Source: Arabidopsis thaliana (lineage: Eukaryota; Streptophyta; Magnoliopsida; Brassicales; Brassicaceae). From it: 64,000 bases of DNA. The DNA lies in assembly GCF_000001735.4 (NCBI RefSeq), contig NC_003076.8, positions 23,563,835-23,627,834 on the forward strand, written 5' to 3'. Under the pieces are notes generated by a model. It had not been told where the DNA came from and searched no databases. It saw only the letters and a list, made by a program, of their open reading frames with translations. Position numbers and translations under genes: made by a program. This document shows positions 13,894 through 25,237 of the stretch, one piece after another (the first letter of the stretch is position 1; every line of letters begins with the position of its first letter).

Positions 13894-15807
13894 ATGGATT
13901 ATGATCTGGTACATACCAAAACCATCAAAAGTTTGTCTTTCTTCATACCAAAAACAACCGAATTCTCATTCTTGATTCTTGTTTTTTTTTTTTTTTGCCA
14001 GCTTCGTTCCAAGAAGAGTATCAAACGCGTAGAATCCACCAAATCAAATCCATGGTGGTGGGATAGTCATATCGGTCTCAAAAATTCTAAGTGGCTTGAG
14101 AATAATCTCGATGGTGAGTCCATTCACATTATGTCGTTTTCATGTAATGAAAATACCTTATTAGGCTTAGGGTTTCCCAAATTAGGTGGTTAGTCTTTTT
14201 TCATAAAGGAAATAAAAAATATGCCAAGTTTATGTTTTGTGTGATGATTATGATCAGAGATGGACCGGAGCGTGAAACGGATGGTGAAGTTGATAGAGGA
14301 GGATGCAGATTCTTTTGCTAAGAAGGCAGAGATGTATTACCAGTCAAGACCTGAGCTTATTGCTCTTGTGGATGAGTTTCACCGTATGTACCGTGCTTTG
14401 GCAGAGCGGTACGAGAACATCACCGGAGAGTTGAGAAAAGGCTCTCCTTTAGAGCTTCAGTCACAGGGCTCTGGTCTTTCTGACATCTCTGCTTCTGACC
14501 TCTCTGCTTTATGGACCTCTAATGAGGTTAATAGGTTAGGTCGTCCTCCTTCTGGTCGACGTGCTCCTGGTTTTGAATACTTCCTTGGCAATGGAGGACT
14601 TCCTTCTGATCTTTATCACAAAGATGGAGATGATTCTGCTTCCATTACTGATTCTGAACTTGAATCTGATGATTCTTCTGTGACTAATTACCCTGGTTAT
14701 GTGAGTATAGGCTCTGACTTTCAGTCCCTAAGCAAGAGGATCATGGATCTTGAGATTGAGCTACGTGAAGCCAAAGAAAGACTTAGGATGCAACTTGAAG
14801 GGAACACTGAGAGCTTGTTGCCGAGGGTGAAAAGTGAGACTAAATTTGTTGATTTCCCGGCAAAACTTGCTGCTTGTGAGCAAGAACTGAAAGATGTAAA
14901 TGAGAAGTTACAGAATTCAGAAGACCAAATCTATATTTTAAAGAGTCAGCTTGCTAGATACTTGCCATCTGGGTTGGATGATGAACAGAGCGAAGGGGCA
15001 GCTTCAACTCAAGAACTGGACATTGAGACTTTGTCTGAAGAGCTGAGAATTACAAGCCTGAGGCTTCGGGAGGCAGAAAAACAAAACGGTATCATGAGAA
15101 AAGAAGTCGAGAAAAGCAAGTCTGATGATGCAAAACTCAAGAGTCTGCAAGACATGCTTGAGTCGGCACAGAAAGAAGCTGCAGCATGGAAAAGCAAGGC
15201 TAGTGCAGATAAAAGAGAGGTGGTGAAGCTGCTTGATAGAATCTCAATGTTGAAGTCGAGTTTAGCAGGTAGAGATCATGAGATCAGGGATTTAAAGACA
15301 GCATTGTCTGACGCAGAAGAGAAGATTTTCCCGGAGAAAGCACAGGTCAAAGCCGATATAGCAAAGCTGTTGGAAGAAAAAATACACCGGGATGACCAAT
15401 TCAAAGAGCTGGAAGCCAATGTGCGTTATCTTGAAGATGAGAGAAGAAAGGTGAACAATGAGAAAATAGAAGAGGAGGAAAAGCTGAAGAGCGAAATCGA
15501 GGTGCTGACACTGGAAAAGGTAGAGAAAGGGAGATGCATAGAGACGTTAAGCAGAAAGGTGAGTGAGCTAGAGTCGGAGATAAGTCGACTTGGAAGTGAA
15601 ATAAAAGCGAGAGACGATAGGACTATGGAGATGGAGAAGGAGGTGGAGAAGCAGAGGAGGGAACTAGAAGAAGTAGCAGAAGAGAAGAGGGAAGTGATAA
15701 GACAGCTCTGTTTTTCACTAGACTACTCCAGAGACGAATACAAGAGACTACGCATAGCCTTTTCAGGGCATCCACCAACAAGACCATCATCCATTCTTGC
15801 TTCTTAA
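13894..15807 (+). CDS. NET4A: NET4A, NAB-domain actin-binding protein
   Basis: A plant Networked-family protein (older name KIP1-like). NET4 members link actin filaments to the tonoplast. Exons: 13894-13908 (only five codons), 14002-14113, 14258-15807, giving 558 residues. The N-terminal NAB actin-binding domain spans about residues 20-100 and shows its hallmarks: NPWWWDSHI, the segment [20 protein letters not shown] and the YYQSRPEL block. An acidic Ser/Asp-rich linker follows. From about residue 165 to 540 the protein is heptad-rich coiled coil with dense Glu/Lys, ending in a short basic tail with [18 protein letters not shown], the conserved C-terminal helix of the family. The tiny first exon was chosen because it supplies an ATG, keeps frame, and has clean splice sites. 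NET4A rather than 4B is from recalled locus position. Confidence 0.92.
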
Positions 15808-16175
15808 TTCTTGTGTACAGTATATACTCTTTGTAACTTTGTTGGTGATACTTTCACATATAGGGAGCTGTTTTGAGATTGGTTTGTGGAAAAGAAAAAG
15901 CTCATAAGATTTGTGTTTGATATTAGCTATGCATTATCTAGTTTGAGTTCTGAAACTGGAATAAAGCATAGAAACGTTTCAAGTGTTTACAAATACTACT
16001 GTATATGACTTTTGGAGCATTGCTCAAGAAAAATCACATACAGATGCATGTAAATAAGAAATAAGAGTTTCATTTTCTTATTCTGAACAATAATCATAAG
16101 TAATGTGGCTGTGCTCTGTACAGCTAACAACCCGGAAGAGAATGCTTACTTGAGATGTTCAACGTCCTGCAAAAA
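15808..16175. other. Convergent 3' region NET4A / NADP-MDH
   Basis: A tail-to-tail gap holding both 3' UTRs. AATAAA-like signals (ggaataaagca near 15958) fit NET4A polyadenylation. No open frame or repeat was seen. Confidence 0.6.
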
Positions 16176-18453
16176 TCAAACTTCCCCAGGAAGCATAGTA
16201 TCTACCGGACCAAGATCACAGTAGGCAATGCCCTGAAACACACATTCATAAAGCAACCAAGGTTAGTTTCTATATAAATTGGCTTTGTCTGAATAGACAA
16301 GAAAGATACGTACCTCTCCAGTGAGGTGTGCAACACATCTCTTCTCAGCCAACAGTTCCGCTTCCGACTGCAATATTTTCATGTCTCAGTTAAACTTCTA
16401 GTATTTAGATACAAAACCTGAAAAAGATTAATCTCTAAGAAGGCTATACCTTGGCGATTCGTTGGCGAAGGTAGTCATCAATTTCTACATCCTTGACAAG
16501 TTCATAATCTCCATCTCCCTGTAAGCAACACACAATTTTGAGACTTACCTCTAGAGAAAGGTTTTAAGTATAAGGATAGAACATACCTTCGACCGGCATG
16601 GCATACTGAAGACAAGGCCCTCTTCAATACCATAAGGATTTCCATCCGTGTACACCTAAATTTACATTAACACAACCCTGTTAAAACTTGAACCAATCTA
16701 TCTTATTGTTATCCAAATGAGTGTAAAAGAAGATGTACCCCAGTCGAAAACCAATCACCCTCAGGAGTAGGAGTTACAAGAGACTTTATAGCATCAACAA
16801 TGGAAACAGCAGTAGAAGCAGCAGAAGATCGACCCCATTTCTGAATTAATAACCCACCTCTCTGTAAAACAAAACGCAAACTTACTCAGCAAAACATTAT
16901 ATCTCATTGCAGAAATCATTTCATTATCAGAGGAATCGCCATCTTACCTTCTGCACACTCTCAGTGAATCCCTCTTCTAACCATTTGTGATCTGTAATAA
17001 CCTCCTTCACAGGCAGGCCATTAATTCTGGCATTTAAGAAGTCTGGCACCTAATTTTCCTCTAAAAGATTAGAGAAACATCCCAAGATAAATGTAGAGAA
17101 TAGATGACACTAGAGTAAGATAAGGCAAACCTGAGTCGTGGAGTGATTTCCCCATATGGTCATATTAGACACTTTGTCATAGAAAACACCGGCTTTAAGA
17201 GCAAGCTACAAAATGGAAATTGTCAATCATATGTATGCAAATATATTGCATACAATCACATATAGGTGTGAAATCTAGTACCTGGCATTTGGCACGATTT
17301 TCGTCTAACCTCGTGAGGGCATGGAAGTTCTTTGCAGGAATGTTGGGAGCATTTTTAAGACAAATCAAGGCACTGAAAGAACACAAAATGAGGTAAAGTA
17401 TACTTCCAATGTTTGTCACTGATTACGATATGAAGAGGGTTGAATTAAGGAATGTAGCTTACTTGGTGTTGCAAGGGTTTCCCACTACAAGAACCTTGAC
17501 GTTAGGAGAGGCAGCTTTGTTCAGAGCTTTGCCCTGCTCAGCAAAGATTTGGCCATTGATGTCCAACAAGTCAGCACGTTCCATTCCAGGGCCTCGAGGT
17601 TTTGCTCCAATCAGAATAGCCCACTCCACATCTTGGAACACTTCATTTGGATCTGTTCCTATATCAACTTCTCTCAACAATGGGAACAATGAATCCTCCA
17701 GTTCCATTGCAACACCTTCAAGAGCTTGAATTGATCTCTCTGATCCTAGCAGTTTCAATGCAATGGGTTGATCTGGACCAAATACTTCCCCTGAAGCAAG
17801 CTACACACCCGGAAAACCAAAGATACATAAAATAAGACCAATTATTGGTAACCTTATCCTATAAAACAGTAACTTAAAGGATTAACTTACTTTGAAGAGA
17901 AGATGGTTAGAAATCATTCCTGCAGCACCTGAAACTGCAATATTAATTAACTTCTTCCATGATCTTGTCTCTTCTTCCTGGCAAACACACACATAATACT
18001 ATTATATCCATGTAAAGCAGAGGATTATCTCAATTCTCAAGTCTCAAAGATAAGATTCTTTTATAGAAAAATAGTAAGAGGGAATAGTAAGATACAGCTT
18101 TAAGATCATAGGTGAGGCAGAACACTCCATAACACTCTTTCTTCGTCTTCACCAATCCATTTTCTTGCACAGCAACAGGAGCTTGGCTACTTTTATCATC
18201 AATTCACAAAAGCATCTAAGATCAGATAAAGTTGATTTATTTAAGAGAGAAGAAACGATTAGGAGCTTAAAGAGACTTACTTTTGAGAAACGGAGCAAGA
18301 GATTTTGGAGTTGGGAGTTGTTGTGTGGAGAGGTGGAAGAAGAAGATGGCGAAAGTGGTTTGAAAGGTGCAATTTTGAAGAGAGACGAAGCCGAGACGAA
18401 GAGTTGAGAAAAGGCGACGTCGTTTTGGGGGTTGAGAGCTCTGCCATGGCCAT
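16176..18453 (-). CDS. NADP-MDH: Chloroplast NADP-dependent malate dehydrogenase
   Basis: The thioredoxin-regulated stromal enzyme that reduces oxaloacetate to malate with NADPH (malate valve). Twelve exons on the minus strand: 18281-18453, 18096-18186, 17891-17977, 17463-17800, 17282-17372, 17131-17205, 16948-17049, 16739-16861, 16587-16655, 16450-16518, 16314-16367, 16176-16232, giving about 442 residues. The first ~55 residues are a Ser-rich chloroplast transit peptide. The redox hallmarks of the chloroplast enzyme are visible: an N-terminal pair ECYGVFC and a C-terminal pair ([18 protein letters not shown]), both absent from NAD-dependent forms. The core has the nucleotide-fold SGAAGMI, a substrate Arg segment ([11 protein letters not shown]), NPCNT and the catalytic HIS region [11 protein letters not shown]. 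It fires head-to-head with the Myb-like gene 320 bp away. Confidence 0.96.
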
Positions 18454-18772
18454 TATCGCACAGACACAAACTGTGAAAGTGAGATTTCAGAACTGGAACT
18501 ATGGAGAGAGAGCGCGCCAAGCGACAGAGTAGTAAGAAAGAGGATTGGGGAATCTATGGATAAGGCTCAGCTCTTGACACTTGTCACTCTTTTAGCATCC
18601 TCACCGTTTATCTTCTTTTGACTTTTAGGCCCAGTTAAGGCCCAATAACAGAATATACCTGAAACCGTTCGAATTTGATCACTGATCGGAGATTTTCGTC
18701 TTCGCCGGCGACATTGCATCCGCTGACCAGAGAATTAAAAAAGTTGCGACTTTGATCGCGAAAGTTTCAATA
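18454..18772. promoter_or_regulatory. Short divergent promoter NADP-MDH / Myb-like gene
   Basis: Only 319 bp separate the two start codons. Two GGCCCA motifs (18628-18633 and 18639-18644) sit midway, in the same orientation and 11 bp apart. The arrangement fits a shared bidirectional promoter driven by site II elements; sharing is inferred, not shown. Confidence 0.5.
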
Positions 18773-20411
18773 ATGGAGGTCATTGATCAATGGGTTGCTG
18801 AATTTTTCCTCCTTCGACAACACAATCCTAGGGCTTCCCCTATTAATCTGATTTCGGCGCTAAAATTAGGAGATTCCTCCGACTGCATAAAGCTCAAGAT
18901 ATCTTCCGTCTTGCGTGACATCTCCAATTCATTGATCCGAGGTACGATTGATGAGGGAATGCTCGATCTTCTCGAGATTCTTGAGAAGCTTCTCTTGCAG
19001 CAACATTCGCTACTCATGGATTCTCACAAGTCTGCTTATTGCTGGACGGCTACTGAGTGTACGCTTAGATTTATGTGGCCAATGTTTGCTTCGGATGGTT
19101 TGTTCACCGATGCGCTTGAGAGGATATGGACGAAGAGGATTGGGATTTTGAAGGAGAGTGGTAGCGATTTGGTGACTTGTGACTTGTTGAAATGGGAGAG
19201 TGATTTGAAGAAGGCCCTTGGAGATCCTGAGCTCTATCAGCGAATTCGTGAGACTAACATCAGGTACACTGCCATTTCCTTTCTCACTCAGCTTCTCAAA
19301 GAACAGTGGGCATTACTTGGGAGTTCCTCTCTTGAATCAGTAGCTCAAAGAAGGTTTCTTAAGCGCAAGGCTGTGAACGTAGAGGGTGATGTTGTTGACA
19401 ACAGAGGGGATCAAAGTGATGTTGATGAAAGCACGAGACGTTTTGGGAGTGATACTATTGATATCGCCAACGAGGCGCGTGGTGAAAGGGAGGACGGGAA
19501 TGGGATTGGTAGAGACAACGCTAATGATGGTGAAGGAATGGAATGTCTGGAGAATGATGGGATTGATAATGTGAATGCAGCAGACGAGGAGCACACAGTG
19601 AGTGCACAAGATCAGGAACATGAGCCAAGTCTTGATAAGGGAGACGAAATGGCTGCTCGAGAGCTGAAGGAATATTTAGTAGAGATTCAAGGACACATCG
19701 ACCCTTCCACTAGGCAAGGGGAAGAACCTAACAGTGCAATTGATCACTCAGTAGATGTCACTCCTCCGCCTACTCGGGTGAATAGGACTGGAACAGGCTG
19801 TCAAGACCATAACGAAGCATCGGTGAGTGTTAGTCAATTTTCCCTCAAGATGCTTTCTAAAAATCTTGTTCTTTGGTTCATGAATTTGTGGTTTAATTGT
19901 GAAAACAGGATAATGTAAATGAGAAAGGTTCGGATAGTCAGGAAACATGGTCTAGCAGAGTTCGGCCTCGTCGACCAACCCCTGTAACTCTGAGTGTATC
20001 TCCATTAAAGAAAGGCGGATTGGCGAAACCACATGTCAGGAGACCAAAGAAATTCTGGAAGCCAGAAGAAGTGGAAGCTCTGAGGGAAGGAGTAAAAGAG
20101 TATGCAAACACTCTTTGCCTAGTCCCGTACTCTATTATCAATATTCAATAGTGATACATCTTGGACCTCATTAAGATTATACCACTGGCTCATTTTGTTG
20201 TTGTTGTTGTGCAGGTATGGTAAATCATGGAAAGATATAAAGAATGGAAACCCTACAGTATTTGCGGAGAGGACAGAGGTGAACATTTCCTTATTAACAT
20301 TCATACTCACCATTTACTTGAACAAGATATATGCCAAGTGTGAGTGATGTAAATGTTGTAACTTGGTAGGTGGATTTGAAAGATAAATGGAGGAACTTAG
20401 TCGGTGGGTAG
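18773..20411 (+). CDS. Myb/SANT (TRF-like) DNA-binding protein (AT5G58340-like)
   Basis: A nuclear protein with a single C-terminal telobox-type Myb repeat. Exons: 18773-19822, 19909-20099, 20215-20278, 20370-20411, giving 448 residues. The N-terminal ~190 residues are helical and unlike any domain I can name. An acidic low-complexity middle (about residues 205-320) contains many Asp/Glu/Asn. The Myb repeat starts at KKFWKPEEVEALREGVKEYG, continues KSWKDIKNGNPTVFAERTEVDLKDKWRNL and stops three codons later. The VDLKDKWRNL helix is the hallmark of the plant TRFL/TRB/SMH class that recognises TTTAGGG repeats. Telomeric binding is a family inference, and many members bind elsewhere. The start ATG at 18773 follows a short leader. 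The last coding exon is only 42 nt. Confidence 0.85.
20194..20210 (+). repeat. Short (TTG)n tract in intron 2 of the Myb-like gene
   Basis: About five TTG units form the pyrimidine/G-rich tract directly before the 3' splice site at 20214. It replaces a normal polypyrimidine tract. Confidence 0.7.
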
Positions 20412-21670
20412 AGGTAACATCTTTTGTGAATCTTGTGCTATATGTTTTAAAATGCTGTAGAGTTATTTACCTTTGTGTATTGTGATATATCAACTGTGGA
20501 GAACATGGTGGAGAAAGGGCCATTCCCATGTTGTGTGGTGAATGATAATGATGAATGAGCAGAATATAATTATATGCTTGTGGGAAAAATTCTGGCTGCA
20601 ACCTCTGTAGTCAGTCAGTGTCAAACTTATACGGCTTTTCTTGTTTTAGATATATTCCATCCTTATCTTCATTTCCTAATTCCTACCATGCTTCCCTCTC
20701 TCCTTTTCCACGTGTCAACTAACATCTAAACCAGAACAAAACAGTAGTCAAAAAATGCATAACCATTTTGATCTATGATATTGCCTGTCAAACATTCGGA
20801 CCCTCCTTAGATATTGCCTGTTAACATTCAGACCCTCCTTAGATAAAAAGCGAAGTAATATGATGGGAGCTCTCATGCACATACTTTATTGGTGAATGCA
20901 TATTTGTTACGTGTTATTAGTTTATTACAGAACCGTGAACTCCTTGAGGGCTGCAGGAACTGGCCGCCAACAAAAACAAAACAATTTTCAACGGTGATGT
21001 CACTATCACTCTATTCTCTACAACTTCTTGTCATGTTCCCCACTTCTGTTCTGACTTTTCCCCTTTTCTTTGTCGTTTTATTTTTGTTAACCTCAATCTA
21101 TTTATTTTGGATTGCTTGTGTTCACCAAACTAATAATTGGTTCAATTGAAAATTGTGCAGTTTCCTCAAGAAACAAAACTCTTTCCTGAATATCGCATTT
21201 CCCAGTATCCACACTTTCTTAACTCTTATCCTCTTTGCAATTGTGTTTGTGGTTCACAAAATAAACAAGGGCATCTTTTGAGCATATTTAGCCATGTGTT
21301 TTCAATGTGGTACACGTTTGATGATTTTTTTTTCATTTTTGTGGTTTGAGTATCTTGTATTGGCAAGTAAGATTTGTCAAACTTTCGATTTTTAGATTTA
21401 CAATTGGGTCAATAAAAATAAATATATGATTTTCTATAATATATGTGATGCAAGCAAGGTTAAGGCAAATTGTCTTTATTCTTTTTATCCCAAATGGGTG
21501 ATTGACGCCAACGACTGTTCAACATATTTTCTGCTGACGCTTCTTTAATGAAGTAGCACGAAGAAGTAAACAGGACGACTTTTGGCCACCGGAAAATTTC
21601 TCTGTTATAAAAACGAAAGTCTGTGTCCTCTTAAACATTTTTGGGATCATCAATCGGTTTTTGGTCAACC
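20412..21670. other. Intergenic region upstream of WNK4
   Basis: This holds the Myb-like 3' UTR, an ABRE/G-box-like CCACGTGTC near 20708-20716, one copy of a direct repeat that recurs beyond WNK4 (see the repeat entry), and the WNK4 leader. Short open frames around 20889-21349 have no recognisable protein features. Confidence 0.5.
20727..20940 (+). repeat. Direct repeat copy A, upstream of WNK4
   Basis: This segment resembles 24010-24190 in the same orientation. Shared landmarks in order: ACCAGAACAAA, AGTAGTCAAA, AACCATTTT, ATCTATG, the GCCTGT block, CCTCCTTAGATA, GATGRGAGCTCTCATGCACATA, then CATATTTGTT. Copy A carries an extra internal tandem duplication: a 33-bp unit at 20777-20809 repeated at 20810-20841. 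No target-site duplications or terminal repeats were recognised, so whether it is a mobile element or a local duplication is open. Confidence 0.75.
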
Positions 21671-23847
21671 ATGAATATGAATCAAGTTGCAGAGTATGTG
21701 GAAACTGATCCAACTGGTCGCTATGGACGTGTAAGTAAGGAGACAGATTCTATGTTCATGGATCAAAACCTTGTTGTAACACTTGGTTTTTTATGTTGGA
21801 ACAGTTTGCAGAAATTCTTGGAAGGGGAGCGATGAAGACAGTGTACAAAGCAATCGACGAGAAGCTGGGAATAGAAGTAGCATGGAGCCAGGTGAAGCTT
21901 AAGGAGGTTCTGCGTTCCTCTGTTGATCTACAGAGGCTTTACTCCGAGGTTCATCTCCTCAGCACTCTCAACCACAAATCCATCATTCGTTTCTACACTT
22001 CCTGGATCGATGTTCATAACCACACTCTCAACTTCATCACCGAGTTGTTCACTTCAGGGACCCTCCGACAGTAATTCGCTTAAACCTCTTCTTCTGACAA
22101 GATTATTCAGCTTTTGTCTTTTATGACCCTGTCCCGTTCATATGCAGATACAAAAATAAGTACTTGCGGATAGATATCCGAGCAATCAAGTCCTGGGCTC
22201 GGCAAATCTTGGAAGGGCTAGTTTATCTCCACGAGCACGACCCTCCTGTTATCCATAGAGACCTTAAGTGTGATAATATCTTTGTGAATGGGCATCTTGG
22301 ACAAGTCAAAATTGGTGATCTTGGTCTTGCAAGAATGCTGCGGGACTGCCACTCGGCCCATAGCATCATTGGTATGTCTCAAAAATCGTTTGTTTTCACT
22401 TCTTGTCCAAATCATATGCTTAGACCTCTTTGTGTTTCTTTTGCATAGGCACTCCTGAGTTCATGGCACCAGAATTATATGAGGAGAACTATAATGAACT
22501 CATTGACGTATATTCCTTTGGTATGTGCTTTTTGGAGATGATCACCTCTGAGTTCCCGTATAGTGAGTGCAACCATCCGGCACAGATTTACAAGAAAGTT
22601 GTTGGGGTATGTCTTACAATCTGTGAGCATATAAATGAAGCTGTCAGATGAACCAGGCATGAGTCTTCTAATGTTCTCTTTTCAGGGAAAGCTACCAGGA
22701 GCATTTTACAGAGTTGGAGACATCGAGGCACAGAGGTTCATCGGGAAATGCCTCGTGTCTGCCTCAAAGAGAGTATCAGCAAAAGAACTATTGCAAGATC
22801 CATTTCTTGCCTCCGATGAGTCCTGGATGGTATACACGAGCGGTGCTGGGAATCCAAAGCCCTTCTTGAACGAGAATGAAATGGACACACTGAAGTTGGA
22901 AGATGATGAGTTAAGGACCGAGATGTCCATCGCTGGGAAGCTGGGCGCTGAAGATAACAAAATCGATCTGGAAGTACAAATCGCATATGATAATGGTAAA
23001 TGGGACTAAATTGATTAAGCTGGTCACTTTGTTATTCGGTCGCATAATTGTTTTTTTCTTTCCAGGTCTGGCCAATAATGTATTCTTTCCCTTTGACATC
23101 ATGAATGATACTTCCATTGATGTTGCAAAGGAGATGGTAAAAGAACTCGAAATTATAGATTGGGAGCCAGTCGAGATTGCTAAAATGATTGATGGAGCGA
23201 TTTCTTCTTTGGTGTCTGATTGGAAGTATGAGGAAGATGATGAAACCCCTCATGATCATCATCGTCATCGTACCGATTCTTTTCACTCTTCTTCCTCGCA
23301 CGCGTCATCTTCCCAAGCTTCACTCTCGAACTATATGGCTCGAGGCCTTCAAGATTGGGTACAAGGTATGGAAAGTAACACCAGTCTCAACGTGCATAGT
23401 GTGACAATTGTTTTTATAAAAGTTTTTGAGATAGAAATTAAAATTGCAGATGATTTACACGATGAGACGTATTCTCAGAGTTCTTCCCATTCAGGGTCTT
23501 ACTCCAACCTCAACTACATAGCTGTTGATGAGTACAGCTCCCAATCTCCTGTTATGAGCAGAACTCACAACATGACGAGGTTTTGCCCCGAAGAAAGCTC
23601 TCATCTACAGTCAGGACAAGCCAACGCGTATGCAGCTTCCAGTTCAACTAACAGAAGCTTGGCTTCAGACAACCGCACACTTACAAGGAACCGATCACTT
23701 GTAGACGTGCAGAGACAGTTACTGCACCGGTCGCCAGGGGAAGAGGCTAGAAAAAGAAGATTGTTCAAAACTGTTGGAGACGTAGAAACAGTTGGGTTTC
23801 AGTCACCTTATGCGGTTTCACGGAAGCCACCAAGCTCAAGGCGCTAG
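21671..23847 (+). CDS. WNK4: WNK4 protein kinase (with-no-lysine)
   Basis: A plant WNK Ser/Thr kinase of 571 residues. Exons: 21671-21730, 21805-22070, 22148-22371, 22449-22606, 22686-22995, 23066-23365, 23450-23847. The kinase domain covers about residues 21-280. As in all WNKs, the usual subdomain II Lys is missing (VAWSQVKL) and the Lys sits in the glycine-loop strand instead, here Lys31 in [19 protein letters not shown] and GDLGLA (DFG changed to DLG, the WNK norm) are intact. The C-terminal half is His/Ser-rich ([16 protein letters not shown]) with no named domain beyond a PF2-like segment after the kinase. WNKs act in flowering-time and osmotic/clock pathways in Arabidopsis. The first coding exon is 60 nt. 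The gene is bracketed by a direct repeat. Confidence 0.95.
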
Positions 23848-24009
23848 CTTCTCCAGTATTTTAATTACTGTAATATATAAGTATACTGTAAAAAACAAGT
23901 TTGCTGGTTCAAAAATGTAAAAAGTACATGTGTTTAATAAAGTTGTTCAAAGGGTGTGTTTGTGTTACAGAGAAAGAGTCCTCATGGTGAAATGACTCAA
24001 ATGTAACCA

Positions 24010-24190
24010 TCTATACCAGAACAAACAGTAGTCAAATATAACCATTTTATCTATGCATGATATAGCCTGTTAAAACTCGGATCCTCCTTAGATACAAAGC
24101 TAAGTAAGATGATGAGAGCTCTCATGCACATATATATATGAAATGGTTGATGCCATATTTGTTGTCTTATTATTAGATATCTTACAAAAA
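24010..24190 (+). repeat. Direct repeat copy B, downstream of WNK4
   Basis: Partner of 20727-20940, about 3.28 kb away in the same orientation. It has a single copy of the GCCTGT...CCTCCTTAGATA block that is doubled in copy A. Several small indels separate the copies, so the duplication is not recent. Confidence 0.75.
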
Positions 24191-24599
24191 CATATGTGTT
24201 ATGTTTTAATGACAATTTAGCTGACATAGAAGGATAGTTTAAAGTTTCTAGGTACGGTCTTGTCAATGCAAGTGATAGATGAGCTTCAAGTAGATGCATT
24301 GTAATCCAAGCCACGGAGAAACGCCATGTAGTCTGATTTGCCTAATTCAAAGTCAAGTAAAGCTGCTATTGGGTCGACATGTCCAGCTCCATAGTAGAGT
24401 ATTTATTAGTTGGGTTTGGCTTTATCCACAAAAGCTCATTTTAAACCAGAACGATCTAGCATTTTGGCGTTTCAATAAAAAAATATTGCGTCGCTTTCTA
24501 TTTTCATCGGTTTATTAAGGGTACCCTTTTATTAACATGGAACCATTTTTCTTTTTCAGGGAATATCTTCTTCTATTGTCTATTTTTTATAATGAACGT

Positions 24600-25140
24600 G
24601 TAATTTGAAAATCCTTAAAAATGTTTTTATAACTCTTTCAAAACTCTTAAAAAATCCTTGTAATTTTTTTTAAAGTCTTTTAAAGCTTTGTAAAGTTCTT
24701 AAAAATATTTGTAAATCATTTTAAATCCGCTTAAAATCTTTATAAAGTCTTTAAATACACATGTAAATACCTTTGTAAATCTTTGGAAAAAAAACTCTAA
24801 AGTCTTTAAATACACTTGTAAAATATTTGTAAATAATGTTTTAAAAGATTTTATAAGACTTTTAAAACGATTTACAAAGGTTTTTAAAAACCTTGTAAAT
24901 TCTTTTAAAAACTCTTGTAAATCTTTTAAAACCATTGTAAAAGGTTTTACAAGGATTTTAAAATATTTACAAAGGTTTTTAAAGTATTTACATATGTATT
25001 TAAAGAATTTATAAGGATTTTAAGAGTTTTTAAAATGATTTACAAGGGCTTTTGACAACTTTACAAATTTTTACAAATTTCTTTTAAGAGTTTTTCAAGG
25101 GTTTTTCAAGAGTTCTTTAAAATTTACAAAGATTTTTAAA
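24600..25140. repeat. AT-rich degenerate array with fold-back symmetry
   Basis: The left part repeats a loose unit of about 15-25 bp built from CTTTTAAA and CTTGTAAAT words. From about 24950 on, the words appear as their reverse complements (TTTACAAAGG, TTTTTAAA). The switch is marked by palindromes: 24935-24952 (TTGTAAAA-GG-TTTTACAA, perfect arms) and 24871-24899 (near perfect). No ORF or transposase is present. It could be a non-autonomous fold-back element or simple-sequence decay. Confidence 0.7.
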
Positions 25141-25150
25141 TGCATTTTTG

Positions 25151-25237
25151 GGCGGGAAAAAAAGTTGGTACGGAGAAAAATTTTGGCAGGAAAATTTATT
25201 GGGCGGGAAATGTTGGTCATTTTGTTCGGGAAAATTT
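25151..25237 (+). repeat. Cluster of GGCGGGAAA-type motifs
   Basis: Four related words lie within 90 bp: GGCGGGAAAA at 25151, TTTTGGCAGGAAAATTT at 25181, GGGCGGGAAA at 25201 and TTCGGGAAAATTT at 25225. The core resembles E2F sites (TTTSGCGS), but it also resembles terminal sequences of some Arabidopsis Mutator-like elements as I remember them. No gene starts nearby, which favours an element remnant. Confidence 0.5.
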
